64,000 bases of DNA from Macrococcus hajekii (GTDB lineage Bacteria; Bacillota; Bacilli; Staphylococcales; Staphylococcaceae): positions 558,001-622,000 of the forward strand of contig NZ_SCWE01000001.1 of assembly GCF_004359505.1 (NCBI RefSeq), given 5' to 3'. Both the position numbers and the translations under genes were made by a program. Every line of letters begins with the position of its first letter. Positions within the stretch are counted from its first letter, which is position 1. Below, one piece after another: positions 1-9,257 of the stretch. The notes under the pieces were generated by a model, which was not told the DNA's origin, did not search any database, and saw nothing but the letters and a program-made list of their open reading frames with translations.

Positions 1-273
1 GTCCTGCAGAATAACGCGAGACGGCTTAAAAGGGACTTCTGCATTTGCATCATTCTTCTTACTCCATTTCACGAGATGCTTGATATGCTCTTCTGTGATG
101 ACACGGCCATCAAACTGGCGCAATACTGATTCCAGTAAAACACGGATTGAGTATGGCAGCTTCTTGATTTCCCCTAGCCCCAGTTCTTCCAGTGATTGAA
201 TACTGTAGAACGTATAAGACTTACCATTCAGTTCAAATGTCTGCTTTGAAGCTTGCTGAAGATTCGAATTCAT
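1..273 (-). CDS. acnA: Aconitate hydratase, N-terminal part (cut by window edge)
   Basis: Only the first 91 codons are present; the gene runs off the left edge. The N-terminus resembles the opening of Gram-positive AcnA/CitB aconitase (MNSNLQQASKQTFELNGK, then YSIRVLLESVLRQFD), which interconverts citrate and isocitrate in the TCA cycle. The iron-sulfur cysteines and the swivel domain lie outside the window. The ATG follows a strong AGGGGGAA ribosome site. Aconitase next to the yneK/ccd/tkt/lexA block is the conserved Bacillus-Staphylococcus order, which supports the call. No operator was recognised in the 150 bp between it and the convergent end of the neighbouring potassium transporter gene. 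Confidence 0.93.
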   Translation of the reverse strand, partial: MNSNLQQASKQTFELNGKSYTFYSIQSLEELGLGEIKKLPYSIRVLLESVLRQFDGRVITEEHIKHLVKWSKKNDANAEVPFKPSRVILQD

Positions 274-396
274 ATTAGTTCCCCCTATTGATCATTAAAC
301 TCTCTTTACATATTTATTTTAATCAATCTAAAGTGAGAAGTAAATATTATCAAAATTTAAATATCAAATATACAATCATAAGTTTTACTTATATAA

Positions 397-423
397 AAAG
401 TGTTCTCGCTATGAGAACACTTT
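397..423 (-). terminator. Terminator of the potassium transporter gene
   Basis: An 11-bp perfect inverted repeat (AAAGTGTTCTC / GAGAACACTTT) with a 5-nt loop lies immediately after the ktrB stop codon. It is U-rich on the minus-strand transcript. Confidence 0.75.
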
Positions 424-426
424 AGT

Positions 427-1743
427 TTAACCAGTCAGTATATCCTGTTTAGGATAATGATAGTGCTGCTTCTTAGGTTTCGAGAAGGTAAAGACGATAG
501 TCAGCACGCCTATTTTACCGATCATCATCATTAAAATAATCAGTAACTTACCCAGTAAAGAAAGCTTTGCTGTGATGCCCATCGTCAGTCCGACAGTACC
601 GAAGGCAGATACCACCTCAAAAAAAAGAGAGAGAAAAGGTAATTCTGGTTCAACCTGCACAAGAAGAAATGTAATGATGAAAATAATGGCTGAACTGAGC
701 ACAACGATAGCAAAACTTCTCAGCAGAAATTTAAATTCAATAGCCCGGCGGAAAATATTGATTTCTTCCTGACCTTTGATATAGGACAATGTACCGAACA
801 GTATCATGGCTGCCGTCGTCAGCTTAATACCTCCTGCCACTGAAGTGGAGCCCCCACCAATGAACATCAATAGCATCATCAATAGAAGTGAATCTGTGTT
901 CATGGAGCCGATATCGATAGAATTAAAGCCTGCGGTGCGGGTCGTAATAGCCTGAAAGTATGCCATCTGAAACTGATCGAAGTAATGATGACCACCCAGT
1001 GTCTTCATGTTATTCATTTCAAGCAGAAAAATGAGGGCAGTAGCAACAGTATTGATAATCAATGTTCCTATCAGCATTATTTTAGTATGGACGCGCAGAG
1101 CCGTAAAAGTCTTCTTGTTATACAAGTCGATAAAGACCGTGAAGCCAAGACCACCTAATATAATAAGTGTAGTAACAATAAAATTGACGGCTGGATTCGT
1201 CTGATAGGACACCATATTATCGCTGTTCAGTGCAAATCCAGCATTATTAAAGGCACTGACAGATGTAAAGAGACTGCGGTAAAAACCTTCCAATAGACCA
1301 TACTCCGGTACCCATTCTATTGAAAGTAAAAAGGTGCCTGCACCTTCAAACATAAGACTAATAAACAGCACAATTTTAACAAGCCTTAATATACCCCCAA
1401 TACTTGTCTGATTGAGTGCTTCACTGATTAAAAACCGGTTCTTCAGACCTACTTTACGACCAATCAAAATAAAGATGACCATACCAAGCGTCACAATACC
1501 AAGTCCTCCAATTTGTATAAGTAACATAATGATGGTCAGACCGAAATAAGTATAGTCAGCTGTTATATCAATGGTAGAAAGTCCAGTTACGGTAAAAGCA
1601 CTTGTGGCAATAAAGAAGTGATCAATCAAGGCAACAGGTGACTTCTGAGAGATGGGCAAACATAAGAGCAATGTCCCTATTAATAATGTGATAACAAAAG
1701 ACAATAAGATAATAATATAAGGATTAAATTTTTTCTTTTTTAT
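427..1743 (-). CDS. ktrB: Ktr/Trk-type potassium channel subunit with apparent ATA start
   Basis: This is a TrkH/KtrB family membrane protein that forms the K+ or K+/Na+ translocating subunit and would work with a cytoplasmic KtrA/KtrC nucleotide-binding protein encoded elsewhere. Selectivity-loop-like segments are visible (SAFTVTGLST, SAFNNAGFAL, TTRTAGFNSID, SAFGTVGLTMG), which is the four-fold pore repeat of the family. The start is unusual. A GGAGG site at 1752-1756 is followed 8 nt later by ATA (1741-1743), there is an in-frame TAG just upstream, and no ATG, GTG or TTG occurs until a TTG at 1702-1704 that would remove the first half of TM1. Starting at ATA gives about 438 residues with a Lys-rich N-terminus (KKKKFNPYIII) before TM1. 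KtrB and KtrD cannot be told apart here. Confidence 0.85.
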   Translation of the reverse strand: MKKKKFNPYIIILLSFVITLLIGTLLLCLPISQKSPVALIDHFFIATSAFTVTGLSTIDITADYTYFGLTIIMLLIQIGGLGIVTLGMVIFILIGRKVGLKNRFLISEALNQTSIGGILRLVKIVLFISLMFEGAGTFLLSIEWVPEYGLLEGFYRSLFTSVSAFNNAGFALNSDNMVSYQTNPAVNFIVTTLIILGGLGFTVFIDLYNKKTFTALRVHTKIMLIGTLIINTVATALIFLLEMNNMKTLGGHHYFDQFQMAYFQAITTRTAGFNSIDIGSMNTDSLLLMMLLMFIGGGSTSVAGGIKLTTAAMILFGTLSYIKGQEEINIFRRAIEFKFLLRSFAIVVLSSAIIFIITFLLVQVEPELPFLSLFFEVVSAFGTVGLTMGITAKLSLLGKLLIILMMMIGKIGVLTIVFTFSKPKKQHYHYPKQDILTG

Positions 1744-1804
1744 GGTCGTTTCCTCCTATTCATTTTCTATTATCATCTAATGAGCGAATTAATCAACAAA
1801 AAAA

Positions 1805-1826
1805 GACGAATCCAGCTGGATTCGTC
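1805..1826 (-). terminator. Terminator of the BCCT transporter gene
   Basis: A perfect 22-bp palindrome (two 11-nt arms, GACGAATCCAG / CTGGATTCGTC) has a seven-A run on its left (1798-1804). This reads as a U-tract for the minus-strand transcript ending at 1836. Confidence 0.85.
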
Positions 1827-1835
1827 GCGAATATA

Positions 1836-3362
1836 CTATTCTTCTTTTCTGCGGAAACGTTTATGCGGTGTCAACGTTAATCCTAAATGCAATCGTTCTT
1901 TGTTCGCATCTTTATAGAAAGCGAACATCATACCTAATAATACGAATGAGAACGGGAATGCCACAATAATGGCCGCACTTTGTAATGCGTTAAGGCCACC
2001 TGCATAAATGAGTACAAGCGCAATAAGTGATTGTGCAAGACCCCAGATGACTTTAATTTTATTAGATGGATTCAATGAACCATGTGTTGACTGCATACCC
2101 AATACGAATGTTGCTGAGTCAGCAGATGTAACAAAGAATGTACAAATCAGTAAAAGTGCTAAGAGTGACAGTCCAATTCCCATAGGCATCTCATTGAAAA
2201 TGGCAAATAATTGTGTTTCAACAACCATCTCACCAATTCCAGGGACCTTTTTAACTGTTTCAATCGCTGTTGTACCGAATACACTGAACCAGAAGAAGCT
2301 GAGTAGTGCTGGAACCAGTAATACGCCGAGTAAAAATTCACGTACTGTACGGCCTTTAGAGACACGAGCGATAAAGATACCCACAAATGGGCTCCAGCTC
2401 ATCCACCAGCCCCAGTAGTAAATCGTCCAGCTGCTCATCCAATCTTTTTTCACTTCATTAAGAGGCGCAACGTCAAAACTCATATAAACAAAGTTTTCAA
2501 GAAGATTACCTACTGAAGTAGAGAACATATTCATAATCAGAATCGTCGGTCCGACGAATAATACTGCGAATAATAATAATCCTGCAAAGATAAGATTCAA
2601 GTTACTTAAATATTGAATCCCTTTTGATAGACCTGACCACGCGCTCATCAGGAAAAGAATTGTAACGATGATGACGATGATGACTTTGACCCAGAATGTA
2701 TTCGGGATACCAAAAAGATAATGTAAACCACCATTGATCTGCTGAGCACCCATCCCAAGGGATACTGCAACCCCGACAACAGTTGCAAATACTGCAAGTA
2801 CATCAATAATAGTTCCAATCATACCGTCAACGCGATTTCCGAGTATAGGACGTAACGTACGAGAAATCAGACCTGGTTCACCTTTACGGAACTGGAAGTA
2901 TGCAAGTCCGAGCGCAACAATGCCGTAAATAGCCCATGCATGGAATCCCCAGTGGAAGAATGTTGAACGAAGAGCCTCACGGAATGCCTCATCAGTTTCT
3001 GGTTTTGCAGTCGGTGGCGCAAGGTAATGACTCAGTGGCTCTGAAGCACCCCAGAATACAAGACCAATCCCCATCCCTGCACTGAACAACATCGCAAACC
3101 ATGACACTGTACTGAATTCAGGTTTATCACCCGGCTTACCCAGTGTCAGTTTACCGATAGGACTCAAGATAAGAAACACACAGAATAGTACCATGAAAGT
3201 TGAAATCATCACATAGTACCAGCCGAACTTTTCAGTGATAAATTGATTGATATTGCCTGTCACTGTTTCGAACTGCTCAGGTAGCACTGCCCCAATCAGC
3301 ACAGTAACGGCAACAAGTGCAAGTGCGATATAAAATACTTTTGTTACTTTTGCTTTTGGCAT
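1836..3362 (-). CDS. BCCT-family betaine/carnitine/choline transporter
   Basis: This predicted 508-residue membrane protein has the BCCT signature. It shows the glycine-rich stretch FSAGMGIGLVFWGASEP and the tryptophan-rich segment WTIYYWGWWMSWSPFVGIF, which lines the trimethylammonium-binding site. It resembles the OpuD/BetL class of sodium-coupled glycine-betaine carriers used for osmoprotection. A longer reading frame extends 21 codons upstream, but the ATG at 3360-3362 is preceded by AAAGGAG at good spacing and is preferred. The C-terminus is charged (HKRFRRKEE). Together with the K+ channel and MscL next to it, this forms an osmotic-adaptation cluster. The substrate cannot be fixed from sequence. 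Confidence 0.9.
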   Translation of the reverse strand: MPKAKVTKVFYIALALVAVTVLIGAVLPEQFETVTGNINQFITEKFGWYYVMISTFMVLFCVFLILSPIGKLTLGKPGDKPEFSTVSWFAMLFSAGMGIGLVFWGASEPLSHYLAPPTAKPETDEAFREALRSTFFHWGFHAWAIYGIVALGLAYFQFRKGEPGLISRTLRPILGNRVDGMIGTIIDVLAVFATVVGVAVSLGMGAQQINGGLHYLFGIPNTFWVKVIIVIIVTILFLMSAWSGLSKGIQYLSNLNLIFAGLLLFAVLFVGPTILIMNMFSTSVGNLLENFVYMSFDVAPLNEVKKDWMSSWTIYYWGWWMSWSPFVGIFIARVSKGRTVREFLLGVLLVPALLSFFWFSVFGTTAIETVKKVPGIGEMVVETQLFAIFNEMPMGIGLSLLALLLICTFFVTSADSATFVLGMQSTHGSLNPSNKIKVIWGLAQSLIALVLIYAGGLNALQSAAIIVAFPFSFVLLGMMFAFYKDANKERLHLGLTLTPHKRFRRKEE

Positions 3363-3523
3363 ATAAAATCTCCTTTCATTATTTAAAACACAACTCATCA
3401 TAACGTAAATGGTGTAAAGTATCAACCTCCCCGGATTTTAGAGCAAATGTAATAAATGACTCAAAAGGTATTTTAATTTACAAAAAAAACGTGTACACTA
3501 GTTAAATCAGGAGGTGACTATAC

Positions 3524-3892
3524 ATGTCATTATTAAAAGAATTTAAAGAATTTGCTATTAAAGGGAACGTACTTGAATTAGCTGTTGCCGTTGTTATCGG
3601 TGCTGCATTCAGTAAAATTGTTTCAGCATTAGTTGACAACATCATCATGCCAATCATCGCACTTGTTTTCGGTGGTAAAACGGACTTTGCAAAAGACTGG
3701 GCTTATATGGGTATTAAATACGGTGTCTTCATTCAATCAATTATCGATTTCTTAATCATTGCCGCTTCTATCTTCCTGTTCGTCAAAGTACTGAACAAGT
3801 TGACACGCGCGCAGCCTAAAGAAGAAACAGTCGAAGAAAACACAGTACTTCTTACTGAAATCCGTGACTTACTTCGCAATAAAAATATTTAA
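3524..3892 (+). CDS. mscL: Large-conductance mechanosensitive channel
   Basis: A 122-residue MscL homopentamer subunit that opens under membrane tension to release solutes after osmotic downshock. The N-terminal amphipathic helix ([20 protein letters not shown]) is typical. TM1 follows ([17 protein letters not shown]) with the family G/A packing pattern, then a short periplasmic-loop region, TM2 around residues 70-90 and a cytoplasmic C-terminal helix. AGGAGGTGA sits 6 nt before the ATG. It is transcribed divergently from the BCCT carrier and converges on the sco-like gene. Confidence 0.96.
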   Translation: MSLLKEFKEFAIKGNVLELAVAVVIGAAFSKIVSALVDNIIMPIIALVFGGKTDFAKDWAYMGIKYGVFIQSIIDFLIIAASIFLFVKVLNKLTRAQPKEETVEENTVLLTEIRDLLRNKNI

Positions 3893-3898
3893 CAAAAA

Positions 3899-3930
3899 AT
3901 ACCGCCTGCACATCAAGTGCAGCGCGGTAT
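3899..3930. terminator. Bidirectional terminator between mscL and the sco-like gene
   Basis: ATACCGCCTGCAC pairs with GTGCAGCGCGGTAT around a 5-nt loop with one bulged base. A-runs on the left and a T-run on the right allow use by both convergent transcripts. The right arm touches the stop codon of the minus-strand gene. Confidence 0.85.
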
Positions 3931-4541
3931 TATTTTTTGTATGGACCTTCTTTGATCATCGTCTTAACATCTTCAACAATCTCCGCTTTCGGAAATTTCT
4001 GATCTCCTGTATCTTTACCGATGTAATCCTTGATAACTGTGCCGTTCTGATCAATCAGATAGAACGAAGTACCATGAGTAGCTTGATCATTACCTGCTGT
4101 AGGCGGTACTGCAATCGTCTTGAAATTCTCTTCACCGAACTGACGGATAAATTTTTCGTCATAGTTAGTGACAAGTTTCCAATGATCAGTTTTCGCACCA
4201 TACTGCTCTGAATAAGCTTTTAATTTTGCAGGTGTATCATGCTTAGGATCAACGCTGAAACTGATAATACCGTAGTCCTTAACTCCTTCTTTTTCAAGCT
4301 GGTCGACAACTTGTGTCATATTGAATGTCATCGGCGGACATACTGTCTCACAGTTCGTAAAAATAAAATCTGCTAACCAGACTTTACCTTTCATATCTTT
4401 AGAAGAGAACACCTTTCCTTCTTCATCTGTTGCTTTGAATTCAGTCAGCTGGTTGCCATAGCTTGGCTTTGGTTCCAGTCTTGAATTACTGCACGCGCTC
4501 AAAATAAAGATAATACTCAGTAACATAAATAACTTTTTCAT
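3930..4541 (-). CDS. Sco1/SenC-type lipoprotein (cytochrome oxidase copper assembly)
   Basis: This 203-residue protein begins with a lipoprotein signal (MKKLFMLLSIIFILSAC, lipobox LSAC, Cys18) and has a thioredoxin-like Sco domain. The copper/thiol motif CETVCPP and the distal histidine in HGTSFYLID are both present, as expected of functional Sco proteins that deliver copper to the CuA site of cytochrome c oxidase. The ATG at 4539-4541 has AGGAGG 8 nt upstream. An in-frame extension of about 27 codons upstream lacks a ribosome site. It lies next to sbcC but ends at a shared terminator. Confidence 0.9.
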   Translation of the reverse strand: MKKLFMLLSIIFILSACSNSRLEPKPSYGNQLTEFKATDEEGKVFSSKDMKGKVWLADFIFTNCETVCPPMTFNMTQVVDQLEKEGVKDYGIISFSVDPKHDTPAKLKAYSEQYGAKTDHWKLVTNYDEKFIRQFGEENFKTIAVPPTAGNDQATHGTSFYLIDQNGTVIKDYIGKDTGDQKFPKAEIVEDVKTMIKEGPYKK

Positions 4542-4622
4542 AGCTGACCTCCTAATAGATATAGTTAATATACCATAGTGAAAAATCGATATATGCCTTA
4601 ATTTATGACTAAAGTTCAACAT

Positions 4623-7532
4623 TTATTTAACTGAAAAATGTGTGGTGCTCAAATAACCGCTGCTTTCGACATGTAAAATAGCTGGAATTCTATCTTTTAA
4701 CATCGCGACGTGAGAAATCAAGCCGACCATTTTACCGCTTCGCTCAAGTTCAACTAAACATTCAATAGCAGTCTCCAGTGTCTCATTATCAAGAGTACCA
4801 AATCCTTCATCGATAAAGACTGATTCCAGACTGATGCCCCCTGACAGCTGTGTCACATAATCACTTAAACCGAGTGCCAGTGAAAGTGAAGCAAGGAACG
4901 TTTCGCCACCTGATAATGTCGTTATATCTCGAACTTGATTGGAATAATGATCAAAAATTTCGATATCCAGCCCGCTGTACCCTTGAGATTTAGTCTGTTT
5001 TCTTCTGAACTGATAACGATGATGAGTCATATCACTCAATCTTAGATTAGACAGCTTCAATGTCTGATCCAGATAATAAGCAAGGACATAGTTTTCAAGC
5101 GTCAAGTGATGCTGATTTTTCCCGCCCAGTAAACGTGAGAGATCAAGCAGCTCTTTTTGTGAGTCCACTTGCGCCAAGTAATCCTCATAAAGAGCAGAAA
5201 TCTGGTTAAGCAACTGCTGGTTATCCTCACATCTGATTTTAAGTGTGGTTTCCTTCTCCTGTTTGTCATTAAGATTTTGTTTTAATTGTACAAGCTGTTC
5301 TTCAAGCACAGCCGTCTTCATTAAGTCACGACCCGCTATATTACTTTTAAGAGAGTCAAGTTTCACTTCCACGCCATGCACAGACTGCTTATAAATTTCA
5401 ATTTCTTTCTGAAGTGTTTCACTTCGCATGCCATCAATTTCATCAGCCAGATCATCTGCTGTCAGATGATACTTCTGCAGTTCATCGCTCAGTTTCTTCT
5501 CAGTCACTTCTGCTTCTGCTTTCTCATCTGATATCAAATCATGCAGTCTTGACCTCTCACTCTGCTTGACCTTCAGACCATTCTCTTCTTGATTGATCTG
5601 TCTTTCCAGCTCAGATACTTGTTTTTGATACGCGTTGATTTGCTGCTCACGTTGTTCAAATGACTGTTCAAAGTCGTTAAATGTTTGAAAACCAGTATCC
5701 AGAACAAATTTTTTCCATCTGTCTTCAAGATAAAGAACTTCCCGTTCTGACTGCTGAACTGCAGCCTTCAGTTCAGCATATGATTTCTGACTGGTCAGTG
5801 CAGCCTGATACTCTTTTTCAAATGCTGCTGTTGATTCGTCTACTCCTCTTTGAGTCTCTTTCAACTTATCGATATCATTCTGCAGCTGCTGTAATTTTTC
5901 TTTGTCGTCACTTACATCGATTAATGTCATATGCTGCAGCTGTTCAATCAGACTTTCAAGTCGGATTTTTTTACGAAGCTGTTCTTTATATTGCTGCTGT
6001 TCCTTTAAGGCTTCCGCTTCATCCTGAGCATCTGGCAGTGTGTGTATGAGCTGTTGACAGACAGGACATTGATCACCTACGTGGACGTGCTGTCTCACTA
6101 CAAATACTTCTGCAGCATATGATGCACGGTCATCAATAGTTATAGTTTTGAGCTCTTCCTCATATTGATGACGTTCAGCCACTTTTTCATTATGCTGTTC
6201 TTTATTTTTAATGTCAGACTGCACAGTTGAATACTGGAGCTGAAGATTCTGAAGCGTTTCAGACAGCTGCTGTCTCTGTTTATGAGATTGCTGCAGCTGT
6301 TCATATAATTCTTCACTTGAAGAGACTTGACTCGCTGCCAAATTGGCTGTTAATTCCGTGCAGCTGTTCTTTTCAGTATTTAGTTTTTCTTTAAGGTGCC
6401 GCCAGTCGTCATCGTTTATATAATGTCTGAGATTATCACGAGCCGTTATAGCTTGACAGATAGCTTCATCCTGTACTTTAAGCTGACTGAGTGTCTCTTT
6501 ATGCTGTTCCAACTGTGCAGACTGCTCAGCTGATTGATGAGTCAGACTATCCAGTTCAGCTGTCCAGTCAGTTGATTTTTGTTTGAGTTTTATCAGCTGG
6601 TTATTCATCTCTGCCAGCCGTTCCAACACTTGATATTTAAGCAGCTGTTCTTTCTTCTGATTGATGACTTTCTCCTGTGCTTTCAGTTCGTCTCTTTCTT
6701 GTTCAAGCTGTGCAGCTTCTTTATACCAGTCTTCTAACTGACGAGCTGTTTCCACATTGACCTGCTGTTCCTTCTCTTTTGTTCTGAGCGCTGTTAAATC
6801 AGAAGATAAGTGACTAAGTTCAGCCAGCAGGTTAATTTGTTCGTTTTTATAATGTGAGAGTTGCAGTTCTATTGAACCAGTGACATCAGCGTCAATTTTC
6901 AACTGTTCCAGGTGCATATATATCTGGTTTTCCATCTTCTGCACCGTTGCATCCAGTTCTTTAGTTTCTGCTGTTAACTTCTCCTCAAGCTGCCTGAAGC
7001 GGTCTGTGCTGAACAATGTTCTGAGTACAGGCTGTTTCTGACTGCTCGAAGAGACGAGAAAACGCTTGAATTCGCCTTGCGGGAGTATCAGAATCTGTCT
7101 GAATTGATTGGCATCAACTTTCATAATATCAAGCACTGCCTGCTTTCCCTCTGATGGTCTTGCGGCAAGGAGCTTGTCATCTGACGTGATATCTTTTAGC
7201 TGAAACTTCGTATCAGTTAAGTTTTTATTGCCCGGCTTCTTATAAGGGAGCTGTCGTTCTGCTACATAAGTCGCGCCTCTCACCTTGAAGGTAAAAGTCA
7301 CACTTGAAACCTCATCACTTGCTGCAAATTGACTGCGAAGCGCATTTTTATCTCGGTCTTTCGTAGAAGCTTCGCCGTATAGTGCATACGTCATCGCATC
7401 AAATAAAATGGTTTTTCCTGAGCCTGTCCGACCGCTGATGAGAAACAGCTGCTGCTGATTCAGTTCATCAAAATGAATGGTTTCATTAATGAAAGGGCCA
7501 AAGTTTTTAAGTTCTAGTTTAATAGGTCTCAT
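4623..7532 (-). CDS. sbcC: SMC-like exonuclease subunit SbcC
   Basis: A 969-residue Rad50-like ATPase of the SbcCD nuclease, which processes hairpins and DNA ends. The Walker A motif GRTGSGKT lies near residue 35. Long coiled-coil arms occupy most of the protein. A zinc-hook CPVC near residues 489-492 sits at the apex, and the ABC signature (LSGGETFLASL) and Walker B (SVFIDEGFGTLD) are at the C-terminus. Its start overlaps the end of sbcD by 14 nt, indicating translational coupling. No defects are visible. Confidence 0.97.
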   Translation of the reverse strand: MRPIKLELKNFGPFINETIHFDELNQQQLFLISGRTGSGKTILFDAMTYALYGEASTKDRDKNALRSQFAASDEVSSVTFTFKVRGATYVAERQLPYKKPGNKNLTDTKFQLKDITSDDKLLAARPSEGKQAVLDIMKVDANQFRQILILPQGEFKRFLVSSSSQKQPVLRTLFSTDRFRQLEEKLTAETKELDATVQKMENQIYMHLEQLKIDADVTGSIELQLSHYKNEQINLLAELSHLSSDLTALRTKEKEQQVNVETARQLEDWYKEAAQLEQERDELKAQEKVINQKKEQLLKYQVLERLAEMNNQLIKLKQKSTDWTAELDSLTHQSAEQSAQLEQHKETLSQLKVQDEAICQAITARDNLRHYINDDDWRHLKEKLNTEKNSCTELTANLAASQVSSSEELYEQLQQSHKQRQQLSETLQNLQLQYSTVQSDIKNKEQHNEKVAERHQYEEELKTITIDDRASYAAEVFVVRQHVHVGDQCPVCQQLIHTLPDAQDEAEALKEQQQYKEQLRKKIRLESLIEQLQHMTLIDVSDDKEKLQQLQNDIDKLKETQRGVDESTAAFEKEYQAALTSQKSYAELKAAVQQSEREVLYLEDRWKKFVLDTGFQTFNDFEQSFEQREQQINAYQKQVSELERQINQEENGLKVKQSERSRLHDLISDEKAEAEVTEKKLSDELQKYHLTADDLADEIDGMRSETLQKEIEIYKQSVHGVEVKLDSLKSNIAGRDLMKTAVLEEQLVQLKQNLNDKQEKETTLKIRCEDNQQLLNQISALYEDYLAQVDSQKELLDLSRLLGGKNQHHLTLENYVLAYYLDQTLKLSNLRLSDMTHHRYQFRRKQTKSQGYSGLDIEIFDHYSNQVRDITTLSGGETFLASLSLALGLSDYVTQLSGGISLESVFIDEGFGTLDNETLETAIECLVELERSGKMVGLISHVAMLKDRIPAILHVESSGYLSTTHFSVK

Positions 7533-8634
7533 GCTGCACCTCCTTCAACAAACGTGCGATAATCTGTTGCTGATTATGAGTTAAGGGTTCATCTGTCATA
7601 TTCATCGCAAACTGTTCAATAATTTCTATATCTGAGCGTTCATCAACTTCCACTTTTATTTCTTTATCAGCTTTACTATCTTCTGCATATCTCAGTTCTA
7701 ATAAATTGGGATAAACCGCCTTAAGTCGCGTCATCGGATCCTTAATATGCCGCATATTATGCAATATAAACTGATAGTAATGTTCAGATTCAATCGACTG
7801 GTGGTTGTCGATCATCGCTGCGTAATCTCCTTCAATGACTTGCAGATCTCTAAGAGGCTTGAGGGGCATGAAAATACTTTTTACCCCCTCATCTATCGTG
7901 ACCAGGCGATAGCCTTTTGGCTGTGAGGCTTCAGAAAAGGAATACTTCAGCAGACTGCCACTATAAAAAATGGTATCAGATTGTATAGCAAAAGGATGAT
8001 GTAAATGACCTAGTGCGACGTAATCAAATCCCTTAAAAACAGATTGGGGCACAAATTCGACAGCACCCATTGACAAAGGTCTCTCGGAATCGCTTTCCTG
8101 TCCTCCCTGGATGAACAGATGGCTGACGATAACAGATTTTCGTCCACTATTTTTCTGAGCATTTATCTCTTCCACTATTTTTTCGTAACTTTCTTTATGC
8201 GTCTGAATGGTGTCATCATTAAAATAAATTTTGGCCTCAGCAGGTTCAATATAAGGCAACAGATAAAAGTCAATTTCTTTCAGAGTGACCGGCTTAAAAC
8301 AATCTTCAATAGCGGTACTTAAATAAAACTGATGCGTTCTGAACCACTCTTTACCATAGCCCAGACGACTGGCGCCGTCATGATTGCCACTGACAGCAAG
8401 TACAGGCAGTTTTCTTTCGATATTGAGTTGATGGATAAAACTCTCAAAAAGTTGGACCGCTTCCTTCGACGGTAATGTGCGGTCGTAAATATCACCCGCT
8501 ATGATGACTAATTCAATCTGCTGATGGTCTACTTCCTTAATCAGCTGATCGAGCATATATGATTGATCAGCAAGTAGCGGATGCTGATTAATTGTTCGTC
8601 CGATATGTAAATCTGCAATATGCATAATTTTCAT
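7519..8634 (-). CDS. sbcD: Exonuclease subunit SbcD
   Basis: A 371-residue Mre11-like metallophosphoesterase that forms the nuclease part of SbcCD. The motifs are in order: HIADLHIGR (residues 5-13), GDIYDR near 47-52, SGNHD near 82-86, SHLF, and GHLHHPF near 208. The N-terminal phosphoesterase domain is followed by the small C-terminal capping domain. A TTATAAT-like -10 lies just upstream. It is the first gene of the sbcDC pair, separated from the preceding small genes by a terminator. Confidence 0.97.
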   Translation of the reverse strand: MKIMHIADLHIGRTINQHPLLADQSYMLDQLIKEVDHQQIELVIIAGDIYDRTLPSKEAVQLFESFIHQLNIERKLPVLAVSGNHDGASRLGYGKEWFRTHQFYLSTAIEDCFKPVTLKEIDFYLLPYIEPAEAKIYFNDDTIQTHKESYEKIVEEINAQKNSGRKSVIVSHLFIQGGQESDSERPLSMGAVEFVPQSVFKGFDYVALGHLHHPFAIQSDTIFYSGSLLKYSFSEASQPKGYRLVTIDEGVKSIFMPLKPLRDLQVIEGDYAAMIDNHQSIESEHYYQFILHNMRHIKDPMTRLKAVYPNLLELRYAEDSKADKEIKVEVDERSDIEIIEQFAMNMTDEPLTHNQQQIIARLLKEVQHETY

Positions 8635-8664
8635 TTTTTCACCTCAAAAACATTATAACAAAAA

Positions 8665-8686
8665 ACATGACCTGCTAAGGTCATGT
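8665..8686 (-). terminator. Terminator of the DUF1659-DUF2922 pair
   Basis: ACATGACC / GGTCATGT arms with a 6-nt loop, followed on the minus strand by a run of U. It separates the two small genes from sbcD. Confidence 0.8.
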
Positions 8687-8709
8687 CAAAAAGGTAGATG
8701 AAGATCATA

Positions 8710-8928
8710 CTAATCTTTCTTCAGAATAATGCTTTCAACTCGGTCTACAATCTTAGCACTTTTAATAGCAACGGGACGTCCTGCAGGTGTTTCAAAATAT
8801 TGTCTGTCGATAATGGTCTGCATCACGTTCTCCACAGTCTGTGCAGTAATTTCTTCTTTAGGATTGGCAATTGAGAACTGATAATTCTTACCGAAATCAG
8901 TTGCAAATGTCATTTGTAATGTTTTCAT
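8710..8928 (-). CDS. Small DUF2922-type protein
   Basis: A 72-residue protein (MKTLQMTFATDFGKNYQFSI at the start) with the DUF2922 pattern: a short beta-rich N-terminus, the NPKEE motif, and a C-terminal segment on which the domain usually ends. Function is unknown. Of two ATGs after the AGGAGG site, the second (8926-8928) has proper spacing and starts the conserved KTLxMTF segment. It is cotranscribed with the DUF1659-type gene just upstream (33 bp apart), the usual pairing of these families in Firmicutes. The family name comes from recall of the pattern only. Confidence 0.75.
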   Translation of the reverse strand: MKTLQMTFATDFGKNYQFSIANPKEEITAQTVENVMQTIIDRQYFETPAGRPVAIKSAKIVDRVESIILKKD

Positions 8929-8961
8929 CGCATAGGCCTCCTTTCTTAGCATTTTTCATCA

Positions 8962-9165
8962 TTACTTCACTAACTTCAGTTCAGTCAGTTCAGCACTGAT
9001 GTAATCTTCGCCTGTCAGTTCACTAATTAAGCCTTTAAGTTCAAGTGCCTGTGCATCAGTCAGATCAAGTCTGACCTGACTGAAACGACGTGTTTTCTTA
9101 GTTTCTTTTCCTTTGTCATCCACTGCTGCAACGAATGTCAGATTAAGTGTCAGTTCCTTTAACAT
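8962..9165 (-). CDS. Small DUF1659-type protein
   Basis: A 67-residue protein with a pattern like DUF1659: a basic-hydrophobic strand (LTLNLTFVAAVDDKGKETK), then a SQVRLDLTDAQALELKGLI helix. AAAGGAGGTGAGGAT leads directly into the ATG at 9163-9165; an in-frame extension upstream has no ribosome site. It heads a two-gene unit with the DUF2922-type gene and diverges from the DUF2621 gene. No function is assigned to either family. Confidence 0.72.
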   Translation of the reverse strand: MLKELTLNLTFVAAVDDKGKETKKTRRFSQVRLDLTDAQALELKGLISELTGEDYISAELTELKLVK

Positions 9166-9257
9166 ATCCTCACCTCCTTTCACTCTATATATCGATAGAA
9201 GGAAAGCGATTAGACACAAGCCGTTTTATTTTTTATAATGATGAGGAGGTGAATGGA

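Noticed and set aside
5681-6049. Long frame on the plus strand inside sbcC
   Set aside because: It is antisense to the clear sbcC coiled-coil coding sequence, with no ribosome site; it is a frame shadow.
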